A DNA stretch of 64,000 nt from Saururus chinensis (taxonomy: Eukaryota; Streptophyta; Magnoliopsida; Piperales; Saururaceae). Position numbers and translations under genes: made by a program. Below the pieces are notes generated by a model. That model did no database searches, was not told the origin of the DNA, and was given only the letters and a program-made list of their open reading frames with translations. The stretch lies in contig CP141145.1 of NCBI GenBank assembly GCA_035235625.1, forward strand, positions 35,940,668 through 36,004,667, in the 5' to 3' direction. This document shows, one piece after another, positions 34,671 through 45,903 of this stretch (its first letter is position 1; every line of letters starts with the position of its first letter).

Positions 34671-35847
34671 CTATTTTTCAGAATTAATACTTTCTATGGC
34701 TTGTGAAAATGAAACTGGATCTTTAGATGTCCCAATATCATAATCAAATTCTTGTAGATAAACCATGTAATCATTAGAAATAGCTGGTTTTTTGATCATT
34801 TCAAATCTTCTTAAGGCTATTTGTGGTTCGTCTATTACTTGCTCATTGATGATAATCTCATTATGAAATGTTGAAATATTATCTTGTTGTTCCATTTCAT
34901 CATGTTGTTCAACTATTGAAGGACCAACAAGTTGTGGTTCATTAGATTGATATTCTTGATTGATAGGATAAACATAAATCATAGAAACAACAATTTGTTT
35001 AGAAATTATGGGTAATGGGACATGCACCTTAACTTCTTTAATTACCACATTTTGAGTTGTAGCACTCCCACTGATTTCACAATTTTCCAAGATCCTTGCA
35101 TTACCAATTTTAACAATTCTTGTACTATGATTAGGACAGTAAAACCTATACCCTTTGGATTTTTCAGGGTAACCTATAAAGTAACCAATGATTGTCCTTG
35201 AATTTAATTTCTTTTCATATGGATTATAAATTCTCACTTCTGTTGGACAACTCCAAACATGTAGGCGTCTTAAACTGGGTTTTTTTCTAGTCCATAACTC
35301 AAAAGGAGTTTTTGGAACTGCCTTATTAGGAACCCTGTTTAACAAATAAACAACAGTTTTTAGTGCATGCATCCACATAGATGAGGGTAAAGTGGAATTA
35401 CTTATCATACTTCTAACTATATCCATAAGAGTAAGATTTCGCCTTTTAGCCACACCATTCTGCTGAGGCATTCTAGGCATAATGTATTGAGCACATATGC
35501 CTTTGCTTTCAAGAAGTTTAGCAAATGAACCTGGGTGTTGTTCTGCTTCATCATATCTTCCAAAGTATTCACCACCTCTATCAGACCTTATGATTTTCAC
35601 CTTTTTGTCTAATTGTCTTTCAACCTCAGTAATGTATACCTCAACGACATTTACTGCTTGAGATTTATTATTTAACAAATAGACATAACCATAACGTGAA
35701 AAATCATCTATAAAGGTGATAAAGTACTTTTTTCTACCAAAAGATAGAACATCAAAAGGCCCACAAATATCTGTATGGACTATCTCAAGAGGCTCCTTAC
35801 TTCTTGTAGCACCATTCTTTGTGTGCTTGGTTTGTTTTCCTTTAATG
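34670..35847 (-). pseudogene. Copia A integrase region
   Basis: From the CACTA junction the minus frame reads [28 protein letters not shown], then [15 protein letters not shown] and [18 protein letters not shown], the rve integrase core of Copia. The chromodomain-free C-terminal part ([20 protein letters not shown]) follows. The 335-aa frame at 34671-35678 is open. The zinc-binding N-terminal part is cut off at 35848 by the CACTA-like insertion and continues at 42719. Confidence 0.88.
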
Positions 35848-35864
35848 CACTACAATGAATTGCA

Positions 35865-36400
35865 GTATTAGCGATGCATATAAGCGTCACTAATAGTACC
35901 ATAAGCGTCGCTAATGCGTATTAGCGATGCATAATAAACGTCACTAAATATGTCGATAAAAGTACAGTTGTTACTGCTTATTAGCGATGCTTATGGTAAG
36001 CGTCGCTAAAATATTATTATTAGTGAAGCATATTAAGCGTCGCTAATATGTTACTATTAGTGACACTTAGTGATAAGCGTCGCTAATAGTTATTTATTAG
36101 CGACGCTTACTCTACGTCGCTAATGATAAACAAATTTAAATAAATAATAAATAAAATAATAAAAATAAATTTCTAAAAAAATAAAAAAAATTATTTTTCT
36201 ATTAGCGTCGCTAATATGAAATAAAAAAATCCATTAGCGACGCTTTTATAAATGTCGCTAATAGAATAAAGTTTTTTAAAAAAATTCAAAATGCCGTTGA
36301 TATTATAATAATAAAAAAATTAAATTCAATAGCGACGCTTTTAAAGCGTCTCTAATACATTTTAAAATATTAAAAAATATTATATGTGTCGCTAAAGATT
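35865..36400. repeat. Left subterminal GCGACGCTT repeats of the CACTA-like element
   Basis: At least twelve variants of TTAGCGACGCTTA or its complement TAAGCGTCGCTAA occur in about 530 bp, often in opposed pairs. Confidence 0.9.
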
Positions 36401-36417
36401 AATTTTTTTTATAAAAT

Positions 36418-37250
36418 CGGGGAGGGGGGAGCAGACGGTGGGGGGAGAGGGGGGGGTCAAGGGGAGCAAGGGGAAGGGAGGGGGAGAGGGAGGTCCGGGA
36501 GCGGGGGAGAGGGAGGTCCGGGAGCAGGGGTAGAGGGGGGTTTGGGAGGGGTGGCAAGGAGAGGGGTGCGGGAGCAAGGGAAGGAGAGGGAGGAGGGGGA
36601 GTGGGAGGGCGGCACCGCCATCCTCCGCCCCCCACTCCCTTCTCCTCAGCTCCGCCCCTCCTCTGAAAATCAGAGGAGGGGGGATTGGATTAGGGGAAGG
36701 GAGGGAAAGAGAAGGGGGATTGGATCGGGGGAAGGGGGAAGGAGAGGGGGACCGGAGTAGGGGGGGGAGCGGGAGGGCGCTGCCGCCGTCCTCTGGCCGC
36801 CCACCCCCTCTCCCCGGCTCCACCCCCTCCTCTGAAAAACAGAGGAGGGGGGGACTGGATCTGTGGGAAGCAGCAGGGGGGAGCGGGAGGGCGCCGCCGC
36901 CATCCTCTGGCCCCCTCTCCCCGGCTTTGCCGCCTCCTCCCTCCCTCCTCTAAAAATCAGAGGAGGGGGCGGCAAGGAGGGAAGGCGGAGCAAAGGGAGA
37001 GGGGAGACCGGAGCACGGGGAGGGGGGCAGAGAATGGGGAGGGGGGGGGCGGAGAACGGGGAGGGGCTACCAGAGGACGGTGCCGCGCCGCCGGCCTCAG
37101 GTCCCCTTGGTGGGGAGAAGCAGAAACCAGAGGGAGGACGAGGGAAGAGGCACTAGAGGGGATGGGGCAGGGAAAAAGGCGGGGCATCGGCGGGGGAGCG
37201 CCGGTGGCCGATGGCGGAGGTGTAGGCGGGGCGGCGATGGCGGGGGGCGG
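36418..37250. repeat. G-rich low-complexity module with three hairpins
   Basis: Runs of GGGAGGGGGGAG alternate with CCTCCTCTGAAAATCAGAGG-type palindromes centred near 36665, 36837 and 36956. Long ORFs here on both strands are Gly/Arg- or Pro/Leu-rich by composition and are not supported as genes. Confidence 0.85.
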
Positions 37251-37544
37251 TGGTGTGACGCCCCAACCCATAAACCGACCCAGGCCGGGGGTCTGAACAT
37301 GATGAACACCAAACCCAGAACCAAGAGCAGCACACTCTGAGTGCGAGAGTCTTCTCGTTCCTCTACGTGCTACGGAACTTTAGCACTCCGTTGCGTGTAG
37401 GCAAGAACTGGCCTAATTATATAATTAATTCAGACCGGGCCAACGTTGCATTGCCATTGGTTGCCTACGTACATATCGGACAACATCCACGATGTTACTC
37501 CGATACGATCGGATCCGGACGTAGTTCTGCCTATTGGCTACTAC

Positions 37545-38280
37545 CATGGAAGGCAGTATCGATATGCATGAGAGTATCGATGATCATGGATACGGGTACG
37601 CACCGATGATATGCTTGGTACGCGCCGAAACGGGCATAAACCCTTTTATAAACATAAAAAATGTTATAACTAATAATATATCATTATAATATTTCTTTTA
37701 GAGCATAATAAAACCATATAATACCATATCAACCGATATGGGTATTCTAAAATTAATTCATTTAGAACCATATACTATTATGCTCTCCGTCCCATATTAA
37801 TATTGGTCATTCTTTCCTGTATTAAATACTTTAAAATTAGTTAATTTTAAAAATAAATAATATGCTTTAATATGAGTCTAAATTACATGTTTAAATAAAT
37901 ATATATTTGTGGAGCACTATATGTAAAAAAAATAATTATGTAAATTATATGGACCTACCCGTATTGATCTCATATAATTTTAAAAATATTATTTTTAATA
38001 TAATTAAAACTTAAACTTTTAAAGAATTGGGGTTTGAATTGTATTTGTATTTTTAAGAAAAAAAAATTTTAAATTTTTTTAATTAAAAAATGATTTTTTT
38101 AATTTAAAAAATAATTTTTAAATATAGTATCGATACGTATCGGCCGTATCGATACGGTACGGCCGATACGTATCGGCATTTCCTATGGGGGCGTATCGCC
38201 CCCCGTACCGTACCGGTATCGACCGATACGGATAAGTATCGGCCGATACGCACCCGTATCGGCCGATACAGCCTTCCATG
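37545..38280. mobile_element. hAT-like MITE, CATGGAAGG family
   Basis: The ends are CATGGAAGGC and GCCTTCCATG, flanked by the 8-bp duplication GCTACTAC (37537-37544 and 38281-38288). The homologous position in solo LTR copy 1 (about 10760-10775, GCCTAACAGCTATTACATAC) is uninterrupted and provides the empty site. The interior is AT-rich, with many GTATCGATAC / CCGATACG palindromes near the right end. An 8-bp duplication fits hAT. At 736 bp it has no transposase. Confidence 0.88.
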
Positions 38281-38364
38281 GCTACTACATACAATCGGCA
38301 TACCAAAAACACATACGTATACCCGAATATTTAATCGGGGTTATACGAAAACCCGTAAAACACC

Positions 38365-38960
38365 GACAACACACATCTCGCTCTATCATAGAAACGAGCA
38401 CCACACAACCAATATGAAAACCCGATAAATCACCGGCAACACACATCTCGCTCTATCATAGAGACAAGCACCACATGACCACCACAACATGCCTCACTCT
38501 ATCCCAGAGCAAGACCATCACAACGTTCCTCACTCTATCCTAGAGCAAGACTATCACATTCACATGTCTTGCTCCATCACTGAGCCGAGAACGAACACAC
38601 ACCACACGTCTCGCTATATCACTTAGCCGAGACCACACACATCACACATCTTGCTCTATCATAGAGTGAGACGGAACACAATCATAGGTCTCGCTCTATC
38701 ACTGAGCCGAGACCGAACACACACACAACACGTCTCCCTCTAACCCAGAGCGAGACGGCACACATCATGTCATATAAGCAATGCATAACATACCATCATA
38801 TAAACACACGCACATCCCGTCTCTCTTTAACCCAGAGTGAGACGGCACACATTATGACATCTAAGCACATATCATGGCATATAAGCACATATCATGACAT
38901 ATAAGCATAGCAAGCATAATATAAACACACGCACAACCCGTCTCTCTCTAACCTAGAGCG
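38365..38960. repeat. Degenerate CTCGCTCTATCATAGAGCGAGAC array in solo LTR copy 2
   Basis: About nine variants of a unit with CTCGCTCTATC, AGAGCGAGAC and CACACA occur at irregular 50-80 bp spacing. Each unit can form a small hairpin (CTCGCTCT / AGAGCGAG). A shorter version (two or three units) lies at 10885-11010 in copy 1. Confidence 0.75.
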
Positions 38961-39664
38961 AGACGGCACACATGCATCATGGCATAAAAACATAGCATAA
39001 CACACATCATAACTAGCACATGTCATTCTATAATTAAATAGAAGGTAAGAAACCCTTACTCCCCTGATGTTACATGAGGTAGCGGTATTCGGGAAGCTCG
39101 TTTCTGGGCGTCCTCCCCCTCAGATCCAGAGATAGCGGATAGAGCCTCCTCTAGCCTCCATACGTTCATTGTCTTGCTCTGAAAGATGAACCGACCAACT
39201 CCCCCCTTTCCCGGAGACTTCTCGTTTTTTGCGCCCGTGGGCGGCGGACAGAACCTCCCCTACTCGGGGTGTTCCTCACACATCGTGGCCCTTCGGTGGA
39301 GAACAAAGCCTCCCCTACTTCAGGCCACTTCTCTTGATTTGGCCCGGTAATGGAGGACGAAGCCTCCTCTCTCTCCAGGCCATCTCTCTCTCTTTCTCTC
39401 TTGGGGTAGGAGGGTGGTGGATAGCCTCCTCTTGCCCTGGGTCGTTCCTCCCTTATAGGAGCTATTGCGTAGATCACCCTCGAATTCGCTAGGAACGCCT
39501 CAAGAACGACTCAAATTAGACTTAAAATGAGTGAGAAATGAAGAACAGAAGTTTCTGAACGTGGGAGAGAAATGGGAAAACGTGGGAGAGAATTCTCCTT
39601 CCCCTTTTGGATGTCGTAGTGCTATTTATAGAAAAGCTGGATAGGCATGAGGCTGACACGTGTC

Positions 39665-39805
39665 AAGCTTATCCGCTTGCATCATCAATCCTATCTGCTT
39701 CGTCAACAATCCTATCCGCTTGCATCATCAATCCTATCCGCTTCGTCAGCAATCCTATCTACTGTGTCGTCGATCCTATCCATTGCGTCATCGATCCTAT
39801 CCAGA
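39665..39805. repeat. ~19-20 bp minisatellite in solo LTR copy 2
   Basis: Seven or so units of the form ATCAATCCTATCCGCTTCGTC in direct order. It is absent from copy 1. Confidence 0.85.
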
Positions 39806-40459
39806 ATGATATTATTTTATTCAAATAATATCCTGACCTCAAAGCGCGATAACTTCCAACCTTGACGTTGGAATTGCATGCTCTTGATACCGATGGACTC
39901 GTGTCGACGAGCCCTTCGAAACAAGACCACACATGGGTAGGTTATCCCGCACTTTTGTGTAGGTCCCGCCCATGCGGCACACTTCCCGGGGCCGTAGCTT
40001 TCGCTCCCGACCTCCGTTTCAAGCGTTCTTTGATTCGTCATGCTCGTTACTCTGAGCTCTACTCAACTACGGGGATTTCACCTTATGAAACCCCCCAACA
40101 CTAGTCTCAAATTACTAAATTACCCTTAACCCACCCGGGTTAAGTGTAATCGGAAAATGGGTCGTTACAGGTGGGGCACTGGATGGTAGAGCACATGAGT
40201 GCAAGGGATCGGGGGGCATTGTTATAAGCGTGGTGAAATTTTGCCCGCGATCGAAATTTCCCCGTGCGGGTAAAATTTCGCCCGAGTTAATATTTTTTTT
40301 TAAAAAAATTTATTCTATAGCAACATATATAATCTATGTGGCGATTAATGAACTTTGTAGTGGCGTATCTTTAATGTACTTCGCAATATAATCATCTTTA
40401 TAGCGGCTTATAACCATATACGCCAATAAAATATCAAATTTATAGCGACATATACTTAT

Positions 40460-42180
40460 ACGTCGTTAATACGTCTTTCTCTCCTCTCTCCCCTCCCTCT
40501 CCTATCTCTCTCCTCTCTCTCTCCTCTCCCTCTCCCTCTCCTCTCCCTCTTTCTCTCTCCCCTCTCCCTCTCTCTCCTCTCTCTCTACACAATATCTCTC
40601 CTCTTTCTCTCCCCTCTCCCTCTCTCTCCTCTCTCTCCCTTCTCTCTCCCCTCTCTCCTCTCTCTCTCCTCTCTCTCCCCTCTCTCCTCTCTCTTCCCTC
40701 CCCTCCCTCTCTCTCCCCTCTCTCCTCTCTCTCCCTTCTCACCTCTCTCTCTTCCCTCCCCTCTCTCTTCCTTCCCCTCTCCTCTCTCCCTCTTCCCTCC
40801 CCTCCCTCTCTCTCTTCCCTCCCCTCTCTCTACTATCTACCTACACACTATCTTGCCTCTAATTTCAAAATTTAAATATTTTTTATTCTTTTAAATTTAT
40901 TTTTAAAATTTAAAAAATAATTAAATAAAAATACTAATAGCGACGTATAAAGCTATACGTTGCTATTAGTACACTTATTAGCGACACATATAACTATACG
41001 ACGCTATTAGTATTTTATTTTAATTATTTTTTTATTTTAAAAATAAAAAAAATTAATAAAAAATAAAAAAAAAAAAAAAAATTCATCTCACCCTCCCTCT
41101 CGCCCCTCCCCTATCCCTTATCCCCTATCCCCTCTGTCTTCCCTCCCCTCCCCTCTCTCTCTTCCCTATCCTCTCTCCTCCCTCTCCCTCTCCCTCTCCC
41201 TCTCCCTCTCCCTCTCCCTCTCTTTCTCTTCCCTCTCCTCTCTCCCCTCTCTCTTCCCTCCCCTCTCCTTTCTCTCTCTTCCCTCTCCTCTCCTCTCTCT
41301 CTCTTCCCTCCCCTCTCCTCTCCTCTCTCTCTCTCTCTCTTCCCTATCCTCTCTCCTCCCTCTCCCTCTCCTCTCTCCCCTCTCTCTTCCCTCCCCTCTC
41401 CTCTCTCCCCTCTCTCTTCCCTCCCCTCTCCTCTCTCTCTCTTCCCTCCCCTCTCCTCTCTCTCTCTTCCCTCCCCTCTCTCCTATCTACCTACACACTA
41501 TCTCTCCTCTAATTTCAAATTTCAAATTTTTAATATTTTTATTCTTTTAAATTAATTTTTAAAATTTAAAACATAATTAAATAAAAATACTAATAGCGGC
41601 TTATAAATCTATACGTCGCTATTAGTACAATTATTAGCAACATATATATCTATATGTCGCTAATACATATGCTAATACATCACTATTACTATTTTATTTT
41701 AATTATTTTAAAAAATAAAAAAAATTAATAAATTTTTTTTAAAATCAAAATAAAATTCCTCTCACCCTCCCTCTCTTCCCTCCCCTATCCCCTCTCTCTT
41801 CTCTTCCCTATCCTCTCTCTCTTCGCTATCCTCTCTCCTCTCTCTTCCCTCCCCTCCCTCTCTCTTCCCTGCTCTCTCTCTCTCTTCCCTCCCCTCCCTC
41901 TCTCTTCCCTCCTCTCCCCTCCCCCTCCCTTTGTCTTCCCTCCCCTCTATCTCTCTCTTCCCTCTCCTCTCTCTCCTATCTACCTACACACTATCTCTCC
42001 TCTAATTTCAAAATTTTAATATTTTTTATTCTTTAAAATTAATTTTTAAAATAAAAAAATAATTAAAAAATACTAATAGCGATGTATATATCTATACGTC
42101 GCTAATATATCGGTATTACTATTTTAATTATTTTTAAAAATAAAAAAATTAATATAAAATTTAAAAAATTTAAATAAATT
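40460..42180. repeat. Large tandem units with CT tracts in the CACTA-like element
   Basis: A module consisting of a long CT tract, then CTATCTACCTACACACTA, an AT-rich spacer and opposed TAGCGACGTAT motifs occurs three times. The CTATCTACCTACACACTA marker is at 40833, 41483 and 41976. The size differences come from the CT tracts (about 40470-40830, 41090-41480, 41760-41970). Confidence 0.85.
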
Positions 42181-42700
42181 TTTAATAAAAATAGATATTA
42201 GTGATGCATGTGACTATGCGTCGCTAGTACCAAGGGTAATAGCGACATATTTTACCATGCGTCGCTACTACTATTAGGTAGTAGCGACAGATAGCATATG
42301 CGTAGCTATTAGTTCTTATTTTTTTATTTTTTTAAAATTGAAAATTATTAGCAACACTTATTTTTAAATGTTGCTATTATTGAAACTAGTAGTGACGTTT
42401 GTAAAAATATATTGTTAATAGCTTTAATTTTTTTTAAAAAAATTCAAATATATATCTTGTAGTGATGTTTATAAGAGCACCGCTAATAATGTAAGTATTA
42501 GCGATACATAAATTAAAGCGTCGCTAAAAGGTTACTTATTAGCAACGTTTGTTTTATGTGTCGCTAATAAACTACCATTAGTGACACTTACTATTATGAG
42601 TCGCTAATATTGATATTTTTTGCGACAGTTTATTATATGTCGTTATTATAGCCTTTTAGAGACACATAGTATTGTGATGCTTATATAAGCGTTACTAATA
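42080..42700. repeat. Right subterminal TAGCGACGC repeats of the CACTA-like element
   Basis: Motifs such as GCGTCGCTA, TAGCGACAT and TAAGCGTTACTAAT recur in both orientations up to the terminus, mirroring 35865-36400. Confidence 0.85.
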
Positions 42701-42718
42701 CCCAATTTTGTTGTAGTG

Positions 42719-43378
42719 ATACAATCCACACACACACACACCAAGATCAGTAAAATCAAGATTATGAAGAATCTCATCTTTTATTAATCTTTCTATTCTT
42801 TCTCGGGAAATATGTCCCAATCTTCTATGTCACAAGTTTGAGGAATTTTCATTAATAAAGCTACATTTAACACCAACATAAATATGCAGGGAAAGCAGTG
42901 AAGCAGAAAAATAATCATCAAGATTAAATTTATATAATCCATCACATAAAATACCAGAACCAACACGTGAAGCATTCTTAAATAGGCCAAAACACTTATT
43001 TCCAAATTTAAACGTGTATCCATCGACATCAAGTCTCATTAATGAAACTAGATTTCTAGAAACTGAAGGTACATAAAGAGTTTCAAATAAATCTAAGTGA
43101 TATCCACTATCTAGGAATAGCCTATATGTCCCAATTGCTTCAATGAGAACTTTATCCCGATTGCCCATGAACAAAAAGTTTTCCTTTAGGTTTGTGGTTC
43201 GGGTCGTAAGGAATCCCTGCAAAGTGTTGGAAACATGAGTGGTAACTCATGAATCTACCCACCAAGTATTGGAAGGAACTTCAGTAAGGTTAGATTTAAA
43301 AACATAAATTGGATTAATACCTTTCTTTTGGAACCATTTTTTTCTTTTCTGGCAATCTTTCTGAAGGTGGCCAAATTT
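42719..43378 (-). pseudogene. Copia A protease and GAG-pre-integrase region
   Basis: The minus strand shows a CCHC-like knuckle (CYFCKKFGHLQKDC, about 43395-43350), then WWVDS followed by a stop where the protease active-site Gly should be (near 43244). The frame LYVPSVSRNLVSLMRLDVDG and the pre-integrase zinc-binding segment then run to the CACTA junction. The stop inactivates the protease. Confidence 0.82.
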
Positions 43379-43379
43379 T

Positions 43380-44100
43380 TTACAAAAGTAGCATTTCAAA
43401 CCCCTTTCCTTCTAGTGATTGTTCTTTATGGGCAACATCATTCATTTTAGGAGCCTTCCCCTTAGTGCTTTTAAATTTCCTTTGCTTGCCTTTAGCCTCA
43501 TGAGAAACCATGTGGATTGAGTTTTGTTTCAGTGCTTTAAGCCTCGACTCCTCTTGCACAAGCATATTGGCCAATTCATTTACATTCCATTTATCTTTCA
43601 TGGTATTGTAATTAATTTGAAATGACCCATACTGAGGTAGCAAGGAATTAAAAATAAATTGGACAAGAAAGAACTCATCCACTGACATTCCCAAATTCTT
43701 AAGCTGTGTTGCCAAATTCGTCATCTCTAGAACGTGCTCATGCATACCACGAGAACCATCATACTTCATCGTGGTCAGCTTAGTCATAAGAGTCCCTGCA
43801 GGGGACTTATCTGCTGACTTAAAACATTCTTCAACCTTTTTGAGAAATTCTTTGGCATTATCAGTTGGAGGCAATGCAGTCTTAATGTTATTTGCATAAA
43901 CATAAGACTTAACCTGTTGGACCATTCCCATGCATTAAATAATGCCTTATCTTCAATGCTGCTGATTTCAGTAAGTGTAGCAAGTTTTTCAGTTCTAAGA
44001 GCTACATCAAGGTCCAAAACACCAATTTTGAATTGGACTTGCTCTTTCTAGTCTGAAAAATTAAGGCCATGAAGCATAGGAATGGAAGAAGCATGTGAAT
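43380..44100 (-). pseudogene. Copia A gag
   Basis: The frame (minus, two overlapping pieces 43784-44017 and 43380-43931) has the UBN2-type Copia gag pattern: ALPPTDNAKEFLKKVEECF, LTTMKYDGSRGMHEHVLEM, VQFIFNSLLPQYGSFQINYN, and a Lys-rich end. A frame shift at about 43930 separates N-terminal and central parts. Confidence 0.88.
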
Positions 44101-45505
44101 GCAAAGAAATAGGAATCGATGCTGCAATTAAATAATAATGCTCAATACATTAGTGCTATGAGTATGACATAATAAAACACATGAAAAATACATACACAAT
44201 GAATAACATAACTTTGATCTACCTTTGGGAATAATCTAATGTTATGTTATTCAACTATTATGGTGTTCCCTATCAACTTAAGAATAATTAGCCAAGTACA
44301 CATATTAAGTCGGTTCACTACCTTTGGGTTAGTATTCCAACCTAATGAAGAGCATTTTCAAATTATTCTTTCACAATTCAATGATTAATAGAAAAGTAGT
44401 GCACCTTTGGGTCAACCATAATATCCTAGTAATTAAAGAATTAAAATTTGCTAAATTATTATATCTCTAACATTAGGGAAATTATGCTAGGATATCAAAA
44501 TATGCTTATTTTCTAATTACATTCAAGTTGGGCCACTTTGGGGACTATCCAACTATATCTTAATATTAGAAAAGTAAGTCATTAGAATAATTTGCATAAC
44601 ATCATAAGTGAACATTTACATGTGCATAAATAAACATTTAAGACATAAATTTATTTATCTTAATGCGTAAGCAGAAGCAAAATAAATAATAATAATAAAT
44701 AAATCAAACATAGAGAACAACCCCTTTCATTTATTTATTTATTCATATATTTAAACTTGAGTGCATAAAATCATTAATTGCACATGAATAAAGCAAAATA
44801 TAAACATGTGTATCAAGATTTATAATAATAAATAAATCATGTAAACACATAAATAATTTCATATGCATGAAGCTAATAATGAAATAAAATAAAATTATAA
44901 CACGTTGATCATTGTTAATGGGTACAGTAACCCATTTGACAGAGATATAAAGCTATCTTACATACATGGGCATTAACGCATTTGTTTGTCTTCACTCAAA
45001 ACTCCATATACTAAATTCACCCGTACAACACTCAACATTCTAGAATCCCATTAAAAGATTCAACTCGTCTGTGACTTGATGAATGGCCATTAAAGCACTC
45101 TGAAATTCTCATGGGCTAGTTGCTATCTAAAATATTATATTAGACCTCACATGGCATCACTTTAACTACATTATTTACTCATTACCCAGAGGTCAACTTC
45201 ACTAACCCGTAACCTGTAAACTCATTTCATCCTCTTCATCGGGCAGAACTCACAGAAGTTATAGTTACGCAATGAATTAGAGAACAAAACTTCAGTTCTC
45301 AGTCCTTAGGGCACTATTGCACATCAAGTTTCAGAAATCATTCTACCAGATCAACATGAAAAATGGGTACGTTCAATTTCTATTGATTCATTCACAACAT
45401 ACTACTTCTACAAATCATCCAAAAATGACATAAAATTCATAAAAAATTAAACTTTTTCATGCTACAAATTAGAAACCATTATCTTCATTAAGATTTTGGA
45501 ACTCG
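44100..45505. other. Untranslated leader of Copia A
   Basis: AT-rich sequence between the right LTR with its primer-binding site and the gag start. Several stretches contain CCTTTGGGTTAGT- and CACCTTTGGG-like repeats (44220-44540). No gene is supported. Confidence 0.6.
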
Positions 45506-45519
45506 GCTCCAATACCAAC

Positions 45520-45899
45520 TGATAGTTGTATTACCATGAATGAATCATAGATCATACAAAAATAGATTTCCTATATCTACTGTCTATTGTCTATTGTATT
45601 CTATAAAGTAAATAGCGTACCTAGTTCCATTTCGAATTGACGAATCTTTGTAGGATATGTTTCTCTCTTTTGCCTTTTCTTTCTGACGATTTTCTTTTAA
45701 GATGGATCAGCCACCATCGTAGTTTTCTTTATTGGGCGGAGAGATGACCGTCTCCTCTATTTTATCTTCACGTAACCGCTTCCATCAAGCGGTTACAATG
45801 TTTACATTAAGAACCAATCGTAAACAAGATATATAAGCTTATTATTATCTATTAATTATCATGTGGGACCACATACGGGACCAATAAAATTGTTTACCA
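45520..45899 (-). repeat. Copia A 5' LTR
   Basis: Partner of 32478-32850. On the minus strand it begins TGGTAAACAATTTTATTGG and ends with the primer-binding site immediately downstream (ctccaataccaac on plus, 45507-45519). Confidence 0.9.
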
Positions 45900-45903
45900 G
45901 TTA

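Larger units (their letters stand above)
37254..40169 (-). mobile_element. Solo LTR, copy 2, inside the CACTA-like element
   Basis: The stretch starts TGTGACGCCCCAACCC, ends GGGTCGTTACA, and is flanked by perfect GGTGG duplications (37249-37253 and 40170-40174). It belongs to the same family and orientation as 10441-12558. After removing the 736-bp MITE and its 8-bp duplication it is about 2.17 kb, close to copy 1. No internal coding region or second LTR is present. Confidence 0.9.
35848..42718. mobile_element. CACTA-like (En/Spm) non-autonomous element
   Basis: The left end is CACTACAATGAATT and the right end reads AATTTTGTTGTAGTG, so both termini begin CACTACAA. The flanks are ATG (35845-35847) and ATA (42719-42721), a 3-bp duplication with one change. 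Subterminal regions (35865-36400 and 42080-42700) are packed with TTAGCGACGCTTA-like motifs in both orientations, as expected of CACTA transposase-binding repeats. The interior is low complexity (G-rich module, CT tracts) plus a solo LTR (37254-40169). No transposase is seen. Without the solo LTR it is about 3.95 kb. It sits in the Copia A pol frame. Confidence 0.88.
32478..45899 (-). mobile_element. Ty1/copia retrotransposon A, split by a CACTA-like element
   Basis: LTRs of about 375 bp lie at 32478-32850 and 45520-45899 and are highly similar. The element reads on the minus strand. A primer-binding site matching TGGTATTGGAGCC (initiator tRNA-Met type) lies just inside the right LTR (about 45506-45519). 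A purine tract lies inside the left LTR at about 32851-32865. GTTA flanks both ends (32474-32477 and 45900-45903). In order, minus strand: gag (43380-44100), protease and GAG-pre-integrase (42793-43378), CACTA insertion (35848-42718), integrase (34670-35847), reverse transcriptase and RNase H (33247-34670). Several stops and frame shifts make it inactive. Confidence 0.92.

Noticed and set aside
36386..37340. Overlapping long ORFs on both strands in the G-rich module
   Set aside because: Compositional artefacts of GGGAGG runs (Gly/Arg on one strand, Pro/Leu on the other); no domain, and the region lies inside a CACTA-like element.
38365..38960. CRISPR-like spaced repeats
   Set aside because: Units are degenerate with irregular spacing and similar, not unique, spacers; the context is a plant LTR.
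40440..40742. Arg/Glu-rich minus ORF
   Set aside because: A direct translation of the CT/GA simple repeat.
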